Positions 25,544-35,476 of a stretch of 64,000 nt of DNA are shown piece after piece (positions within the stretch are counted from its first letter, which is position 1; each line of letters starts with the position of its first letter). Where the stretch lies: the NCBI GenBank assembly GCA_965202915.1, contig OZ241847.1, positions 1,302,001 to 1,366,000 of the forward strand. The letters are read 5' to 3'. Origin of the DNA: G965202915 sp965202915. Its GTDB lineage: Bacteria; Pseudomonadota; Gammaproteobacteria; Eutrophobiales; Eutrophobiaceae. The position numbers were made by a program, and so were the translations under genes. Below the pieces are notes generated by a model that saw only the letters and a program-made list of their open reading frames with translations, did not search any database and was not told the origin of the DNA.

Positions 25544-26524
25544 CTAGCGACAACCGTTAATCACTTTATTCGGGTCGGTTGCATTCCAAACGCCACTAAT
25601 CATTGCCAGCCCTTGTGCTCCGGCCCGCCAGGCCTTGGACAAATCGGGGCCGTTAACTCCGCCAAGCGCAAACGCCGGCATATTGGCACGCTCCATTAAC
25701 GTACTGAATCCCGACCACCCTATAGGGTTGGAGTGGGTATGGCTGTTCGTTCGATTAACGGGTGAAACAGTAACAAAATCAACGTCTATCTCTTCAGCAC
25801 GTTGCAATTCAATTGCATCATGACATGAAGCCCCCACGTAAAATGACCGATCCAATGGTCGCTTAGCCAAAGCCAGTAATCTTTTGCTATTAAGATGGAC
25901 TCCATCCACCGCATGTTTTTTTACCAGAGCCGGGTCCGCGTTCAATAATAAAGCGGCATTATAACGGCTGAATAATTTCTTTAATTCATCTACCAATTTT
26001 GAATATTCCAAAAGCCCGGTATTCCGACACCGTAACTGAAACAACTTGACGCCGGCGTCAAGAAATTGTTCCAGACGCTCCAACCCATGCGATCTGTATT
26101 GTAATAAATCCGGACTGATTAAATACAATGACGGCAGACAAACCGCTGACACTATCGATCTATGGAGCATGGGAAAAGAATAATCACCTAAAGCGTCAAT
26201 CCCGACCCAACGAGTTATTTGTCCTTCACCGCGTATAATTTCTCCATGCCCAGCCTCAATTTTCCAGGCGTCCAGAATGACTTTTTTGGAATCTTGATAT
26301 GCAACCTTAATTAAGGGTCGTATGATATCCGACTTCAGGCCCAATACTTGATGTAAATACTGCTTTAATGCATCGGGCATATTCTCGCCGGCTGCAAGTT
26401 TTTTGCCGGGGAATTGCCAATCTCCGGAGTATGTCCTTCTCCGTAACCCCCGAGTAATTAATACTTTATTGCCGGTGTCCGAATAAATGACGCCTATTGC
26501 AATACGAGTGAATTGAGACGGCAT
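25544..26524 (-). CDS. Nudix hydrolase-like / thiamine phosphate synthase-like fusion
   Basis: The 326-residue protein has two domains. The N-terminal half (1 to about 135) has the MutT fold pattern: AIGVIYSDTGNKVLITRG, GDWQFPGKKLAAGE. The C-terminal half (about 150 to 320) resembles ThiE: KLFQLRCRN, LLLNADPALVKKHAVDGVHLNSKRL, YVGASCHDAIEL, DFVTVSPVNRTNSH, PAFALGGVNG. Such fusions are common in gammaproteobacteria and are usually labelled 8-oxo-dGTP diphosphatase/ThiE-like. Here the Nudix box reads ALKQYLHQVLGL, where the family has REUxEExGU; the three glutamates are replaced by Tyr, Gln and Val. Hydrolase activity is therefore doubtful. It starts 6 bp downstream of the argJ stop. Confidence 0.88.
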   Translation of the reverse strand: MPSQFTRIAIGVIYSDTGNKVLITRGLRRRTYSGDWQFPGKKLAAGENMPDALKQYLHQVLGLKSDIIRPLIKVAYQDSKKVILDAWKIEAGHGEIIRGEGQITRWVGIDALGDYSFPMLHRSIVSAVCLPSLYLISPDLLQYRSHGLERLEQFLDAGVKLFQLRCRNTGLLEYSKLVDELKKLFSRYNAALLLNADPALVKKHAVDGVHLNSKRLLALAKRPLDRSFYVGASCHDAIELQRAEEIDVDFVTVSPVNRTNSHTHSNPIGWSGFSTLMERANMPAFALGGVNGPDLSKAWRAGAQGLAMISGVWNATDPNKVINGCR

Positions 26525-26530
26525 AGACTC

Positions 26531-27751
26531 TTATGTGCAATACTCGGAATTTATAGTGATATATTGATGAGAGAGATCACAAGTCCAAATCTTTGCGTTG
26601 GCTTTGCCCCGATTTAAATCAACCAGAACATGAATTTCTTGTTTTTGCATGACCGCCCGTATAACTTCTTCGCTATGGCCGTCATGTCTGCGCCCGCCTT
26701 CAACAATGCAAACATCATTTAAATAAAGCGCTATTCCATTAATATCCAGGTTGGGGATTTTTACCTTGCCAATGGCCGCTAAGAATCTGCCCCAATTGGG
26801 ATCAGACGCGGTAATTGCAGTTTTAACCAGTGGTGACTCCGCGATTGAATAGGCAATTTCTTTACACTCTTCGTAAGTGAGTCCGTTTTTTACTTCGATG
26901 ATAACAAATTTACTCGCGCCTTCACCATCACGAATGATCTTCTGAGCAAGCTCGGTGCAAACTCCGGATAGAATCTCGGACATCTGCCGATACTCATCCG
27001 ATTCAACCGAAGTAATATGTATATCCTTATTGCCGCCACTGCTGATAAACACACAGGCATCATTGGTGGAAGTATCCCCATCAACACTTATACAATTAAA
27101 ACTTTTATCCGCCGCATCAATCAATAATCGATTAATTATGCTTTTATCTATGCAAATATCAGTTGCGATAAAGGCAAGCAACGTGGCCATATTGGGTCTT
27201 ATCATGCCCGAACCCTTGGCTATGCCGGTAATATTGGCATTGAACTCCCCAATTCTGAGCTGTTGTGATACGGCTTTTGCTATCGTATCGGTGGTCATAA
27301 TTGCATTTGCCGCCGATAGCCAATTATCCGCGGATAAATTTTCAATCAATCCGGGCAAGGCGTCACATATTTTCCGCACCGGCAGATATTTGCCGATAAC
27401 ACCGGTTGAAAACGGCAAAATTTGTTCCGGGTCACAACCACGCTTAGAGGCCAGATGCTTCAATATCACCCGAACGTCATTAATTCCTTTTTCCCCGGTG
27501 CCGGCGTTGGCGTTACCGGAGTTAATCAATAAATACCGGGGCGTGGCTTTACAAAGATTATCGTTGGCAACAATTACCGGCGCTGCCTTAAAAGCATTAT
27601 TGGTAAAAACCGCGGTGGTGACGTTGGTATCATTTAACTCGATCAGTACCAAATCATCCCGCTCAGACGGATAAATACCGGCAGGGCCGGAGGCAAGCCT
27701 TACTCCATCAATTGAAAAAACGGGATCTGGTGGGGCGAGTCCTACGGCCAT
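26531..27751 (-). CDS. argJ: Bifunctional ornithine acetyltransferase / N-acetylglutamate synthase
   Basis: ArgJ transfers the acetyl group from acetylornithine to glutamate in arginine synthesis. The 406-residue proenzyme self-cleaves before a threonine in the motif GSGMIRPNMATLLAFIATD, which is intact. Other landmarks are INSGNANAGTGEKG, DGDTSTNDACVFISSGG, ASDPNWGRFLAAIG and the C-terminus DLSHQYITINSEY. It lies between secA and the Nudix/ThiE gene on the minus strand, with 39 bp to secA. Confidence 0.96.
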   Translation of the reverse strand: MAVGLAPPDPVFSIDGVRLASGPAGIYPSERDDLVLIELNDTNVTTAVFTNNAFKAAPVIVANDNLCKATPRYLLINSGNANAGTGEKGINDVRVILKHLASKRGCDPEQILPFSTGVIGKYLPVRKICDALPGLIENLSADNWLSAANAIMTTDTIAKAVSQQLRIGEFNANITGIAKGSGMIRPNMATLLAFIATDICIDKSIINRLLIDAADKSFNCISVDGDTSTNDACVFISSGGNKDIHITSVESDEYRQMSEILSGVCTELAQKIIRDGEGASKFVIIEVKNGLTYEECKEIAYSIAESPLVKTAITASDPNWGRFLAAIGKVKIPNLDINGIALYLNDVCIVEGGRRHDGHSEEVIRAVMQKQEIHVLVDLNRGKANAKIWTCDLSHQYITINSEYCT

Positions 27752-27790
27752 AGCGATGCATTCAAATGGATTATAAAGTGCGGCGGCAAG

Positions 27791-30493
27791 TCAGCTCAGT
27801 TTGCCATGACATTGTTTATATTTCCTGCCTGAACCACAGGGACATAATTCATTTCTACCAACCTTTCTTTGGCCACGTACAAAAGGGGTGGTCCTTGCCT
27901 CTTGTTCATTTGCAGTGGGACCGAGCGCGTTTGGTGCCGCAGGATGATTATAATTGACCGTCTGTGACCGGCGCCCTCTCTGAACGCTTTCGACGGATTC
28001 TTCCGTCTGAACGTTGACCTTTGATAAAAAAGTAATAAAATCATGCTTAATATTTTCCAACATCTGCACAAACATCTCAAAGGCTTCCCGTTTGTATTCC
28101 TGTTTTGGGTTCTTTGCCGCAAAACCTCTTAGATGTATGCCTTGGCGCAGATGATCCATCGCAATCAAATGCTCTTTCCAATGACGATCGAGAATATCCA
28201 GCATTAACTGTTTTTCCATACGCCGCATTAATTCCGTGGAAATAATGGATTCTTTTTGCTCAATACTTTTATTAATGTTTTCCTGTATTTTGCTTCTTAA
28301 TTTTTCTTCATCCCATTCAGCATTACTTTCAAGCCATTGATCAATCTCGAGTGACAACCCAAATTCCCTGTCAATGGCCTCGATCAATCCTTGAACGTCC
28401 CATATTTCATACATGCTGCCCGGGGGAATATATCCGTCTATCACCGATTGCACGACGTCATTCCGCATGGCCGCGACGTTATCGGATATGTCATCTTCCA
28501 ATAGTAAATCATTGCGTTGTTCATAGATGACCTTACGCTGTTCATTGGCGACGTCATCAAACTCAAGCAAATGTTTTCTAATCTCAAAATTGTGCGCTTC
28601 CACCTTCCGCTGAGCATTCTCAATTGCGCGGCTCACCAATTTGGACTCAATCGCTTCGCCCTCATCCATTCCCAGCTTCTGCATAATGGATGCAACTTTT
28701 TCAGAGGCAAAAATTCTCATTAAGCTATCTTCCAGTGACAGATAAAACCGACTGGAACCGGGGTCGCCCTGGCGACCGGAGCGTCCTCTAAGCTGATTAT
28801 CAATCCGTCGCGACTCGTGTCTTTCGGTGCCAATAATATGCAATCCCCCGCTGTTCACAACTTTGTTATGCCGGTCCTGCCAATCGGCCTGCGATTTTTT
28901 CAAACTCGCCCCATCAAGGTCACCATGATTTTTTAACTCCGCCTCATAATTACCGCCCAAAACAATATCGGTGCCCCGTCCCGCCATATTAGTTGCAATT
29001 GTGACCGAACCGGGCCGTCCCGCCTGAGCAATGATCTGCGCTTCTTTCTGATGAAATTTTGCATTTAAGACCTGGTGTTTAAGATTGATCTTATTTAAGA
29101 GCATGGACAGATGCTCCGATATTTCTATTGACGTCGTCCCTACCAATACCGGTTGCCCTTTCTCTTTACAGTCCTTGATACTCTCAATAATTGCGTCAAA
29201 TTTCTCCTTTGCGCTTAGAAATACAACGTCACTTTGATCATCTCTAATCATTAGTTTATGGGTGGGCACCACTATTACTTCCAATCCATAAATTTGCTGG
29301 AACTCATACGCCTCAGTGTCAGCCGTTCCAGTCATGCCCGACAGCTTGTCATACAACCTGAAATAATTCTGATACGTGATGGTTGCCAGAGTCTGATTCT
29401 CATTCTGTATGGTCACGCCTTCCTTGGCTTCAATCGCCTGGTGCAGACCTTCCGACCATCTTCGACCTTCCATGGTCCTGCCGGTAAATTCATCGACAAT
29501 AATCACCTCTTCATCCTTGATAATATAGTCCACGTCCTTCGCGAATAAGGCATGTGCCCTGAGAGCGGCGTTAACGTGATAAAGTATATGTATGTTAACC
29601 GGGTTATACAGCCCCTGGGTATCGTCAATAATTCCTTTTTTCCTCAAGATATTTTCGACGCGTTCATGCCCTTCTTCCGTCAAATAGGTCTGTTTGACTT
29701 TTTCATCAACACTATAATCGCCCGAGGTCGAACCATCTTCCATTTCCTGTCGGCGCAAATTGGGGACAATGTCATTAATTGCAACATACAGATCCGATCT
29801 GTCATCCACCATGCCCGAAATAATCAATGGCGTTCTTGCTTCATCAATAAGAATCGAATCAACTTCATCAACTATTGCGAAATTCAGCTTACGCTGAACC
29901 CGGCCCTCCCTGGTGAAAGCCATATTGTCCCTGAGATAGTCAAAACCAAACTCATTATTTGTGCCATAGGTAATATCGGCACCATAGGCCGCACGTCTCT
30001 CATCAACGGTCATGTTGGAAACAAGCACACCCGTCTTCAGGCCAAGAAAATGGTAAATTTCGCCCATCCAATCCGCGTCTCTCCTGGCAAGGTAATCGTT
30101 GACGGTGATAATATGCACACCGTTTTCAGACAGGGCATTCAGATACGCCGGCAGAGTGGCGGCCAGGGTTTTACCTTCACCCGTTCTCATTTCGGCAATA
30201 TTTCCCGCGTGCAACACCATGCCTCCAATAAGCTGCACGTCAAAATGGCGCATGCCTACCGTCCTTTGACTGGCCTCCCTGACCAAGGCAAATGCATCAG
30301 GTAACAGATCATCCAGGGTCGCGCCCTGGTGCAAACGCAATTTGAATTCGTTGGTTTTTTCAGGAAAATCTTTATCTTGCAGGGTTTTGTATTGATTCTC
30401 CAGCACGTTGACCTGTTCAACGGCTCTGAGCATTCGTTTGATTGAACGAGTATTACGGCTGCCAAAAACTTTTCTGAACAGCACGGTCAACAT
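27791..30493 (-). CDS. secA: Preprotein translocase ATPase SecA
   Basis: SecA is the motor that drives unfolded preproteins through SecYEG. The 900-residue product begins MLTVLFRKVFGSRN. It has Walker A MRTGEGKTLAATLPAYLNAL, NDYLARRDADWMG, the VDEVDSILIDEARTPLIISG Walker B region, GTGDTEAYEF-like GMTGTADTEAYEFQQIY, NMAGRGTDIVLGGN and RIDNQLRGRSGRQGDPGSSRF. The C-terminal zinc motif RNELCPCGSGRKYKQCHG is complete. It lies downstream of the M23 peptidase gene, as often found after lpxC in gammaproteobacteria. Confidence 0.98.
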   Translation of the reverse strand: MLTVLFRKVFGSRNTRSIKRMLRAVEQVNVLENQYKTLQDKDFPEKTNEFKLRLHQGATLDDLLPDAFALVREASQRTVGMRHFDVQLIGGMVLHAGNIAEMRTGEGKTLAATLPAYLNALSENGVHIITVNDYLARRDADWMGEIYHFLGLKTGVLVSNMTVDERRAAYGADITYGTNNEFGFDYLRDNMAFTREGRVQRKLNFAIVDEVDSILIDEARTPLIISGMVDDRSDLYVAINDIVPNLRRQEMEDGSTSGDYSVDEKVKQTYLTEEGHERVENILRKKGIIDDTQGLYNPVNIHILYHVNAALRAHALFAKDVDYIIKDEEVIIVDEFTGRTMEGRRWSEGLHQAIEAKEGVTIQNENQTLATITYQNYFRLYDKLSGMTGTADTEAYEFQQIYGLEVIVVPTHKLMIRDDQSDVVFLSAKEKFDAIIESIKDCKEKGQPVLVGTTSIEISEHLSMLLNKINLKHQVLNAKFHQKEAQIIAQAGRPGSVTIATNMAGRGTDIVLGGNYEAELKNHGDLDGASLKKSQADWQDRHNKVVNSGGLHIIGTERHESRRIDNQLRGRSGRQGDPGSSRFYLSLEDSLMRIFASEKVASIMQKLGMDEGEAIESKLVSRAIENAQRKVEAHNFEIRKHLLEFDDVANEQRKVIYEQRNDLLLEDDISDNVAAMRNDVVQSVIDGYIPPGSMYEIWDVQGLIEAIDREFGLSLEIDQWLESNAEWDEEKLRSKIQENINKSIEQKESIISTELMRRMEKQLMLDILDRHWKEHLIAMDHLRQGIHLRGFAAKNPKQEYKREAFEMFVQMLENIKHDFITFLSKVNVQTEESVESVQRGRRSQTVNYNHPAAPNALGPTANEQEARTTPFVRGQRKVGRNELCPCGSGRKYKQCHGKLS

Positions 30494-30569
30494 TTTATAG
30501 GGGATGCAATATTAATTAGGAAGGACTGGAACTACTTGGTTTTCATTTGCAGTGAAAAAGCAGACGATA

Positions 30570-31502
30570 CTAATTAATTTTGAGGTACTTGCTCGGATTA
30601 ACCTGACTATCATCCTGTATAACTTCGAAGTGCAAATGAGTACCGGTGGAATGACCTGAAGACCCCATCAGCGCAATCATTTCACCTTGTTCCACTTTTT
30701 GGCCAAGAACCGCCAGATTCTTCTTATTATGTGCGTAGCGAGTTCGATAACCGTTGCCATGGTCAATTTCGACAAGATTACCATAGCCATATCGTTTCCC
30801 CGACCAAGTGACTATGCCGGTAGCCACCGCTAAAATCGGAGAACCGGGTTTGCCGGCAAAATCAATACCTGCATGGAGTTCTTTCTTACCCGTCACCGGA
30901 TCCGCGCGCGGACCGAATATTGATGAGACCCACCCCCCGGTAACCGGTCGCCCCGCCGGTAAAGTTTGCTCCTGAAAGACCAGATCGATAAGCATTGACT
31001 CCATTGCCACAAGTTTTTCACCCTTATCTTCAATCCGGATTGCCAGCTCATCCAAAGATTTGATGAAGTCACTGATCTCCATGGATTCCTGCAAACTATT
31101 TGACGCGGGGCCGCCTATGCCCAATGGATCCAATACATCGATATCAAAATCTTCCAAATCTGCTATGTCCGCCAACCTTGCCCCTAATGCGTCCAAGCGC
31201 ATAACGTGTGCCTGCAATTTACTCAGCCGGGTCGCAAGTGCATCCAGGTTTTTCTCCGCATCATGACGGGCGAGCTCTAAAATTTCCCTTTGGGCGGTGA
31301 TCTCCTGGTTCCAAACCGGTGCCGTTTGGGTGTATATTTTCACAAGCGATTCATTTGTCGTCTGCTTTGCATATTGACTACCGCCATAAAACAGTACGAG
31401 ACATAAAGATCCCGTCAGCAAAGTCAATCCGAGCACGGAATACCGGCTAAGCGTGAATGAAAGCGCTTTTTTACGCGCAGTTGTCAATAATAGTAATTGC
31501 AT
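30570..31502 (-). CDS. M23 family metallopeptidase (LytM domain), membrane-anchored
   Basis: The 310-residue protein has one N-terminal membrane helix (YSVLGLTLLTGSLCLVLFYGG), a coiled-coil periplasmic stretch (about 45 to 170) and a C-terminal M23 domain. Zinc ligands are present in HAGIDFAG and HLHFEV, and the loop YAHNKKNLAVLGQKVEQGE is typical, so it looks like an active peptidoglycan endopeptidase rather than an EnvC-type activator. It lies between lpxC and secA, a common location for this family. The gene starts at ATG 31502, divergent from the DciA-like gene 47 bp away. Confidence 0.92.
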   Translation of the reverse strand: MQLLLLTTARKKALSFTLSRYSVLGLTLLTGSLCLVLFYGGSQYAKQTTNESLVKIYTQTAPVWNQEITAQREILELARHDAEKNLDALATRLSKLQAHVMRLDALGARLADIADLEDFDIDVLDPLGIGGPASNSLQESMEISDFIKSLDELAIRIEDKGEKLVAMESMLIDLVFQEQTLPAGRPVTGGWVSSIFGPRADPVTGKKELHAGIDFAGKPGSPILAVATGIVTWSGKRYGYGNLVEIDHGNGYRTRYAHNKKNLAVLGQKVEQGEMIALMGSSGHSTGTHLHFEVIQDDSQVNPSKYLKIN

Positions 31503-31549
31503 GGATACTAAATATACATTAATTTAAACATAAAGCACCTATATCATTA

Positions 31550-32020
31550 ATGCCTTATTATAATCAAACTGAAATCAGATCCATCCGATCATTAATTTTC
31601 TCCGCCTCTTCGTCAAATCTTGCCTCCATCTGCAAACACGCGGAATTTATCCATCGGCTCGATCAAGAGCTGAAAAAATTATTGCCTTCGCCAATCCGTG
31701 ATCATTGTATTCTGGGCAATATAAAAAATGACAATGCAATATTTCATACACGGTCATCGGCTTGGGCCGTAAGACTCAGACTCAGCACTCCCGAGATACT
31801 CGATATCCTGCATGGCCCGCTTAATCTGCCACAGGTTAAATCCATTCGCATCAAGGTGTCCTTAGCCGATAGCGGAACCCAATGTATTAATCGACGACCG
31901 AAACCCACGTTGTCAAGGGACGCGGCAAATCTAATCAGGCGGTTTGCGGAAAGTATTCCCCATGCCGCGCTTCGCTCATCATTAAAAAAATTGTCTCAAA
32001 ACACCGGCGGCGATCAATGA
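31550..32020 (+). CDS. dciA: DciA-type (DUF721) protein
   Basis: The 156-residue protein contains the DUF721 core (HRLDQELKKLLPSPIRDHCILGNI, SSAWAVRLRLSTPEILDIL, VKSIRIKVSL). A helical tail follows (LIRRFAESIPHAALRSSLKKL). DUF721 proteins, named DciA, take the place of DnaC as loaders of the replicative helicase in bacteria lacking DnaC. The gene is opposed to all its neighbours, between lpxC and the M23 peptidase, a position seen in other gammaproteobacteria. ATG 31550 has no clear ribosome binding site. Family assignment is good; start is less certain. Confidence 0.78.
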   Translation: MPYYNQTEIRSIRSLIFSASSSNLASICKHAEFIHRLDQELKKLLPSPIRDHCILGNIKNDNAIFHTRSSAWAVRLRLSTPEILDILHGPLNLPQVKSIRIKVSLADSGTQCINRRPKPTLSRDAANLIRRFAESIPHAALRSSLKKLSQNTGGDQ

Positions 32021-32023
32021 ACT

Positions 32024-32935
32024 CTAAGTGACCGGTATCAGCTTTATGAAAGATTCCGGTACCATTCTTTCATCTTCAAAACTTAACATCTCCCAGGCGT
32101 CTTCATCCACCAGCAATTTTCGCAACAGTCGATTATTCAGCGTGTGGCCGGACTTATAACCTTCAAACGCGCCAATTAAACCATTACCCAGAAGATACAG
32201 ATCACCTATCGCATCCAGAATCTTGTGCCTGACGCATTCATCTTCATATCTAAGACCGTCATCATTCAGAATTCTATAGTCATCCACTACAACGGCATTA
32301 TCAAGGCTGCCACCCAATGCCAGATTATTTTGACGCAGTAGTTCAACGTCCCGCACAAACCCGAAAGTACGGGCCCGACTTACTTCTTTTACAAATGATA
32401 TGGTCGAAAAATCAATCTCGGCGTGACAATTCCTTTCATTAAACGCCGGATGATCAAACTCAATTGTAAAACCAACCTTAAAGCCGTCAAACGGTTTAAA
32501 CATTGCCCATTTGCCGTTATCTTCGACTCTGGTCTCGCGTTTGATACGTATAAAACGCTTGGGCACATTCTGCTCTTCTATACCCGCCGACTGCATTAAA
32601 AATACAAAAGGCCCGGCACTCCCGTCCATAATTGGGACTTCATCCGCACTCAAATCAACGTATGCATTATCAATGCCGAGTCCGGCGAAGGCGGATAATA
32701 AATGTTCAACGGTGGAAATGCGCGCACCATTTTTAACCAGGGTGGTGGAAAGCCGAGTATCGCCCACATATTGGGAAAGAGCCGGAATATCCACCGGCTT
32801 GGGAAGATCGACTCGCCGGAATATAATACCGCTATTGGCAAGAGCCGGTCTCAAGGTCATATACACCTTTTGGCCCATATGCAATCCCACGCCAGTGGCG
32901 CGAATAGCGTTTTTCAATGTACGTTGCTTTATCAT
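32024..32935 (-). CDS. lpxC: UDP-3-O-acyl-N-acetylglucosamine deacetylase
   Basis: LpxC is the zinc amidase catalysing the committed step of lipid A synthesis. The 303-residue product starts MIKQRTLKNAIRATGVGLH. Zinc ligands are in STVEHLLSAFAGLGIDN, VRHKILDAIGDLYLLG (His and Asp) and YKSGHTLNNRLL. DEVPIMDGSAGPF and FDHPAF-like FDHPAFNE are also present. It closes the dcw cluster, 128 bp after ftsZ, which leaves room for its own promoter. Confidence 0.97.
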   Translation of the reverse strand: MIKQRTLKNAIRATGVGLHMGQKVYMTLRPALANSGIIFRRVDLPKPVDIPALSQYVGDTRLSTTLVKNGARISTVEHLLSAFAGLGIDNAYVDLSADEVPIMDGSAGPFVFLMQSAGIEEQNVPKRFIRIKRETRVEDNGKWAMFKPFDGFKVGFTIEFDHPAFNERNCHAEIDFSTISFVKEVSRARTFGFVRDVELLRQNNLALGGSLDNAVVVDDYRILNDDGLRYEDECVRHKILDAIGDLYLLGNGLIGAFEGYKSGHTLNNRLLRKLLVDEDAWEMLSFEDERMVPESFIKLIPVT

Positions 32936-33063
32936 TTATCCGTCATTATTTTATCATGGTCGATGACTATTCCAAATATTGCCCCTCCGGCGCATATTAA
33001 TTACACTCTTCAAACAGGGCGCACGGATAATAACATAGTATCACACCGTACGCCAGATTTGAA

Positions 33064-34203
33064 TTAATCATTTTGCCTGCGTAGAAACGCCGGTATATCG
33101 AGATAGTCCTCATCCGTCTCATCGGCGACCGTTTTTCCCTCAGAAGCCTGATTGCGTATCACCGTGGGACGGTCAAGTTTCTTATAATCGGCATTGCCGC
33201 GGATATTTTGCACCAATTTCATTTTTGCGGCTTGATCCCCGGCGGCGGCATTGCTCAAACCGGTGGCAACAATGGTGACCCGCATCTCGCCCGACATCTC
33301 CGAATCAATCACCGTCCCCACCACGACCGTGGCATTGTCAGATGCAAACTCCTTGGTAGTGTTACCCACCTCTTCAAACTCACTCGCCAGGATATCCTTG
33401 CCCGCGGTAATATTGATCAAAATGCCCTTGGCCCCGGCAAGGTTGACGTCTTCCAGCAATGGACTGGAAATTGCCGCCTGGGCCGCAGTTATGGCACGGT
33501 CCTCACCGGTTGCTTTACCCGAACCCATCATCGCCATACCCATCTCCGACATTACCGTTCTTACGTCGGCAAAATCCACATTAATTAAACCGGGGCGGGT
33601 GATCAGTTCGGCAATCCCCTGTACCGCGCCAAGCAACACGTCGTCAGCCGCACTAAACGCGGTAAGCAAACCGACTTCCTTGCCCAGTACACTGAACAAT
33701 TTGTCATTCGGGATGGTGATCAAAGAATCCACGTATTGACTCAATTCTTTAATCCCCTCGTCGGCTATTAATGCCCGCTTCTTGCCTTCCATTGAAAAGG
33801 GTCGGGTTACCACTGCGACCGTCAATATCTGCCTTTCCTTGGCAACCTGGGCAATAACGGGTGCGGCACCGGTACCGGTTCCACCCCCCATGCCCGCGGT
33901 AATAAATACCATATCGGCACCGTCAAGCACGTCCATAATGATCTCCCGATCCTCCAAAGCGGCCTGCCTGCCCACATTAGGGTCGGCACCCGCACCCAGA
34001 CCTTTGGTAACATTATTCCCCAGCTGTATGGAGGTTTTAACGGCGGAGTTTTTTAACGCCTGCACGTCCGTATTTGCATAAATGAATTCCACGCCCCCAA
34101 TATCGGCATTCACCATATGCCGGACCGCGTTACCTCCGCCCCCGCCCACACCGATTACCTTGATGACAGCTGCCTGATTCACAGAACCGACTAATTCAAA
34201 CAT
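33064..34203 (-). CDS. ftsZ: Cell division protein FtsZ
   Basis: FtsZ is the tubulin-like GTPase forming the division ring. The 379-residue product has IKVIGVGGGGGNAVRHMV, the tubulin signature GMGGGTGTGAAPVIAQVAKE, NPDVGRQAALED-like NVGRQAALEDREIIMD and NVDFADVRTVMSEMG. The C-terminal peptide DIPAFLRRQND binds FtsA and other partners. Start ATG 34203 follows a perfect AGGAGG with 8-nt spacing, the strongest ribosome binding site in the cluster; the GTG at 34212 lies within the ribosome binding site. The good site fits the high expression of FtsZ. Confidence 0.98.
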   Translation of the reverse strand: MFELVGSVNQAAVIKVIGVGGGGGNAVRHMVNADIGGVEFIYANTDVQALKNSAVKTSIQLGNNVTKGLGAGADPNVGRQAALEDREIIMDVLDGADMVFITAGMGGGTGTGAAPVIAQVAKERQILTVAVVTRPFSMEGKKRALIADEGIKELSQYVDSLITIPNDKLFSVLGKEVGLLTAFSAADDVLLGAVQGIAELITRPGLINVDFADVRTVMSEMGMAMMGSGKATGEDRAITAAQAAISSPLLEDVNLAGAKGILINITAGKDILASEFEEVGNTTKEFASDNATVVVGTVIDSEMSGEMRVTIVATGLSNAAAGDQAAKMKLVQNIRGNADYKKLDRPTVIRNQASEGKTVADETDEDYLDIPAFLRRQND

Positions 34204-34240
34204 TGTTTTCACCTCCTGATTGGATGACTTATAGTAACCA

Positions 34241-35476
34241 TTAAAAATTACCCTGGAACCAACTTTTCATTCTCTCCCAAACACCTTTCATTCCCCTATC
34301 CAGTCTAATTCTCGGCACATTCTCTTGAGCCTGCCGCTTACCAAATAACAACAATCCAACACCCGTTGCATAAATCGGACTTTTCACCACGTCAGAGAGC
34401 CCGGTTACAAATTGTGGAACGCCTATCCTGACGGGCAGATGAAATATCTCTTCGGCCAGTTCAACTGCTCCTTCCATTTTGGCACTGCCGCCGGTAAGCA
34501 CTACGCCGGCGGCCATAAGGTCTTCATAACCGCTACGTCTTAACTCGTCTTGAACCAAAGTGAACAACTCTTCGTAGCGCGGGCCGACCACTTCTGCCAG
34601 GGTCTGCCTGGCCAAACGCCTGGATTGGCGACCACCGACGCCGGCGACTTCAATCGACTCCTCCGAATTAGCCAATTGGGGGAGAGCACAGGCATACTGC
34701 ACCTTGATATCTTCGGCATGTTGGGTCGGCGTACGCAACGCTATGGCAATATCGTTGGTAACCTGATCACCGGCAATGGGGATCACCGCCGTATGTTGTA
34801 TCGCACCGTCGGTAAAAATGGCAATATCGGTGGTGCCGCCGCCGATATCCACCATGCATATGCCCAGGTCCTTTTCATCGTCGGTCAACACCGAATAACT
34901 TGACGCCAATTGTTCCAGGATGACGTCATCCACCTCCAGGCCACAACGACGCACGCATTTAACAATATTTTGTGCCGCACTTACCGCACCGGTCACGATA
35001 TGGACTTTGGATTCCAGCCTGACGCCGGACATGCCAATAGGCTCTTTTACGCCCTCCTGATTATCAATAATGAATTCCTTGGGCAGTATGTGCAGAATTT
35101 TTTGATCCGCCGGTAAAACAACCGCCTTGGCGGCGTCGATGACACGGTCTATATCGCCGGATGAGACTTCGTTATCACGTATTGCCACTATGCCGTGCGA
35201 ATTCAAGCTGCTAATATGGCTACCGGCAATACCCGCATGTACCGAATGTATTTCACAGCCGGCCATAAGTTCGGCTTCCTCAATGGCACGCTGGATTGAA
35301 TGTACCGTCGATTCAATATTTACAACCACGCCCTTTTTCAAGCCTCGCGAGCGATTGGAGCCGATACCTATGATCTCTATTTCACCGTCAGCCGAAATTT
35401 CTCCAACAATAGCGGCTATTTTTGAAGTGCCTATATCCAAACCGACAATGAGATTTTCATCCATTTTCTTGATCAT
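34241..35476 (-). CDS. ftsA: Cell division protein FtsA
   Basis: FtsA is the actin-like membrane tether of FtsZ. The 411-residue product has the phosphate-1 loop LIVGLDIGTSKIAAIVGE, the SHIsSLNSHGIVAI 1C-domain region and phosphate-2 ICMVDIGGGTTDIAIF. The adenosine loop is GVVLTGGSAKMEG. A C-terminal amphipathic helix (WERMKSWFQGNF) inserts in the membrane. Start ATG 35476 overlaps the ftsQ stop by 4 nt; the open frame extends upstream inside ftsQ. Confidence 0.97.
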   Translation of the reverse strand: MIKKMDENLIVGLDIGTSKIAAIVGEISADGEIEIIGIGSNRSRGLKKGVVVNIESTVHSIQRAIEEAELMAGCEIHSVHAGIAGSHISSLNSHGIVAIRDNEVSSGDIDRVIDAAKAVVLPADQKILHILPKEFIIDNQEGVKEPIGMSGVRLESKVHIVTGAVSAAQNIVKCVRRCGLEVDDVILEQLASSYSVLTDDEKDLGICMVDIGGGTTDIAIFTDGAIQHTAVIPIAGDQVTNDIAIALRTPTQHAEDIKVQYACALPQLANSEESIEVAGVGGRQSRRLARQTLAEVVGPRYEELFTLVQDELRRSGYEDLMAAGVVLTGGSAKMEGAVELAEEIFHLPVRIGVPQFVTGLSDVVKSPIYATGVGLLLFGKRQAQENVPRIRLDRGMKGVWERMKSWFQGNF

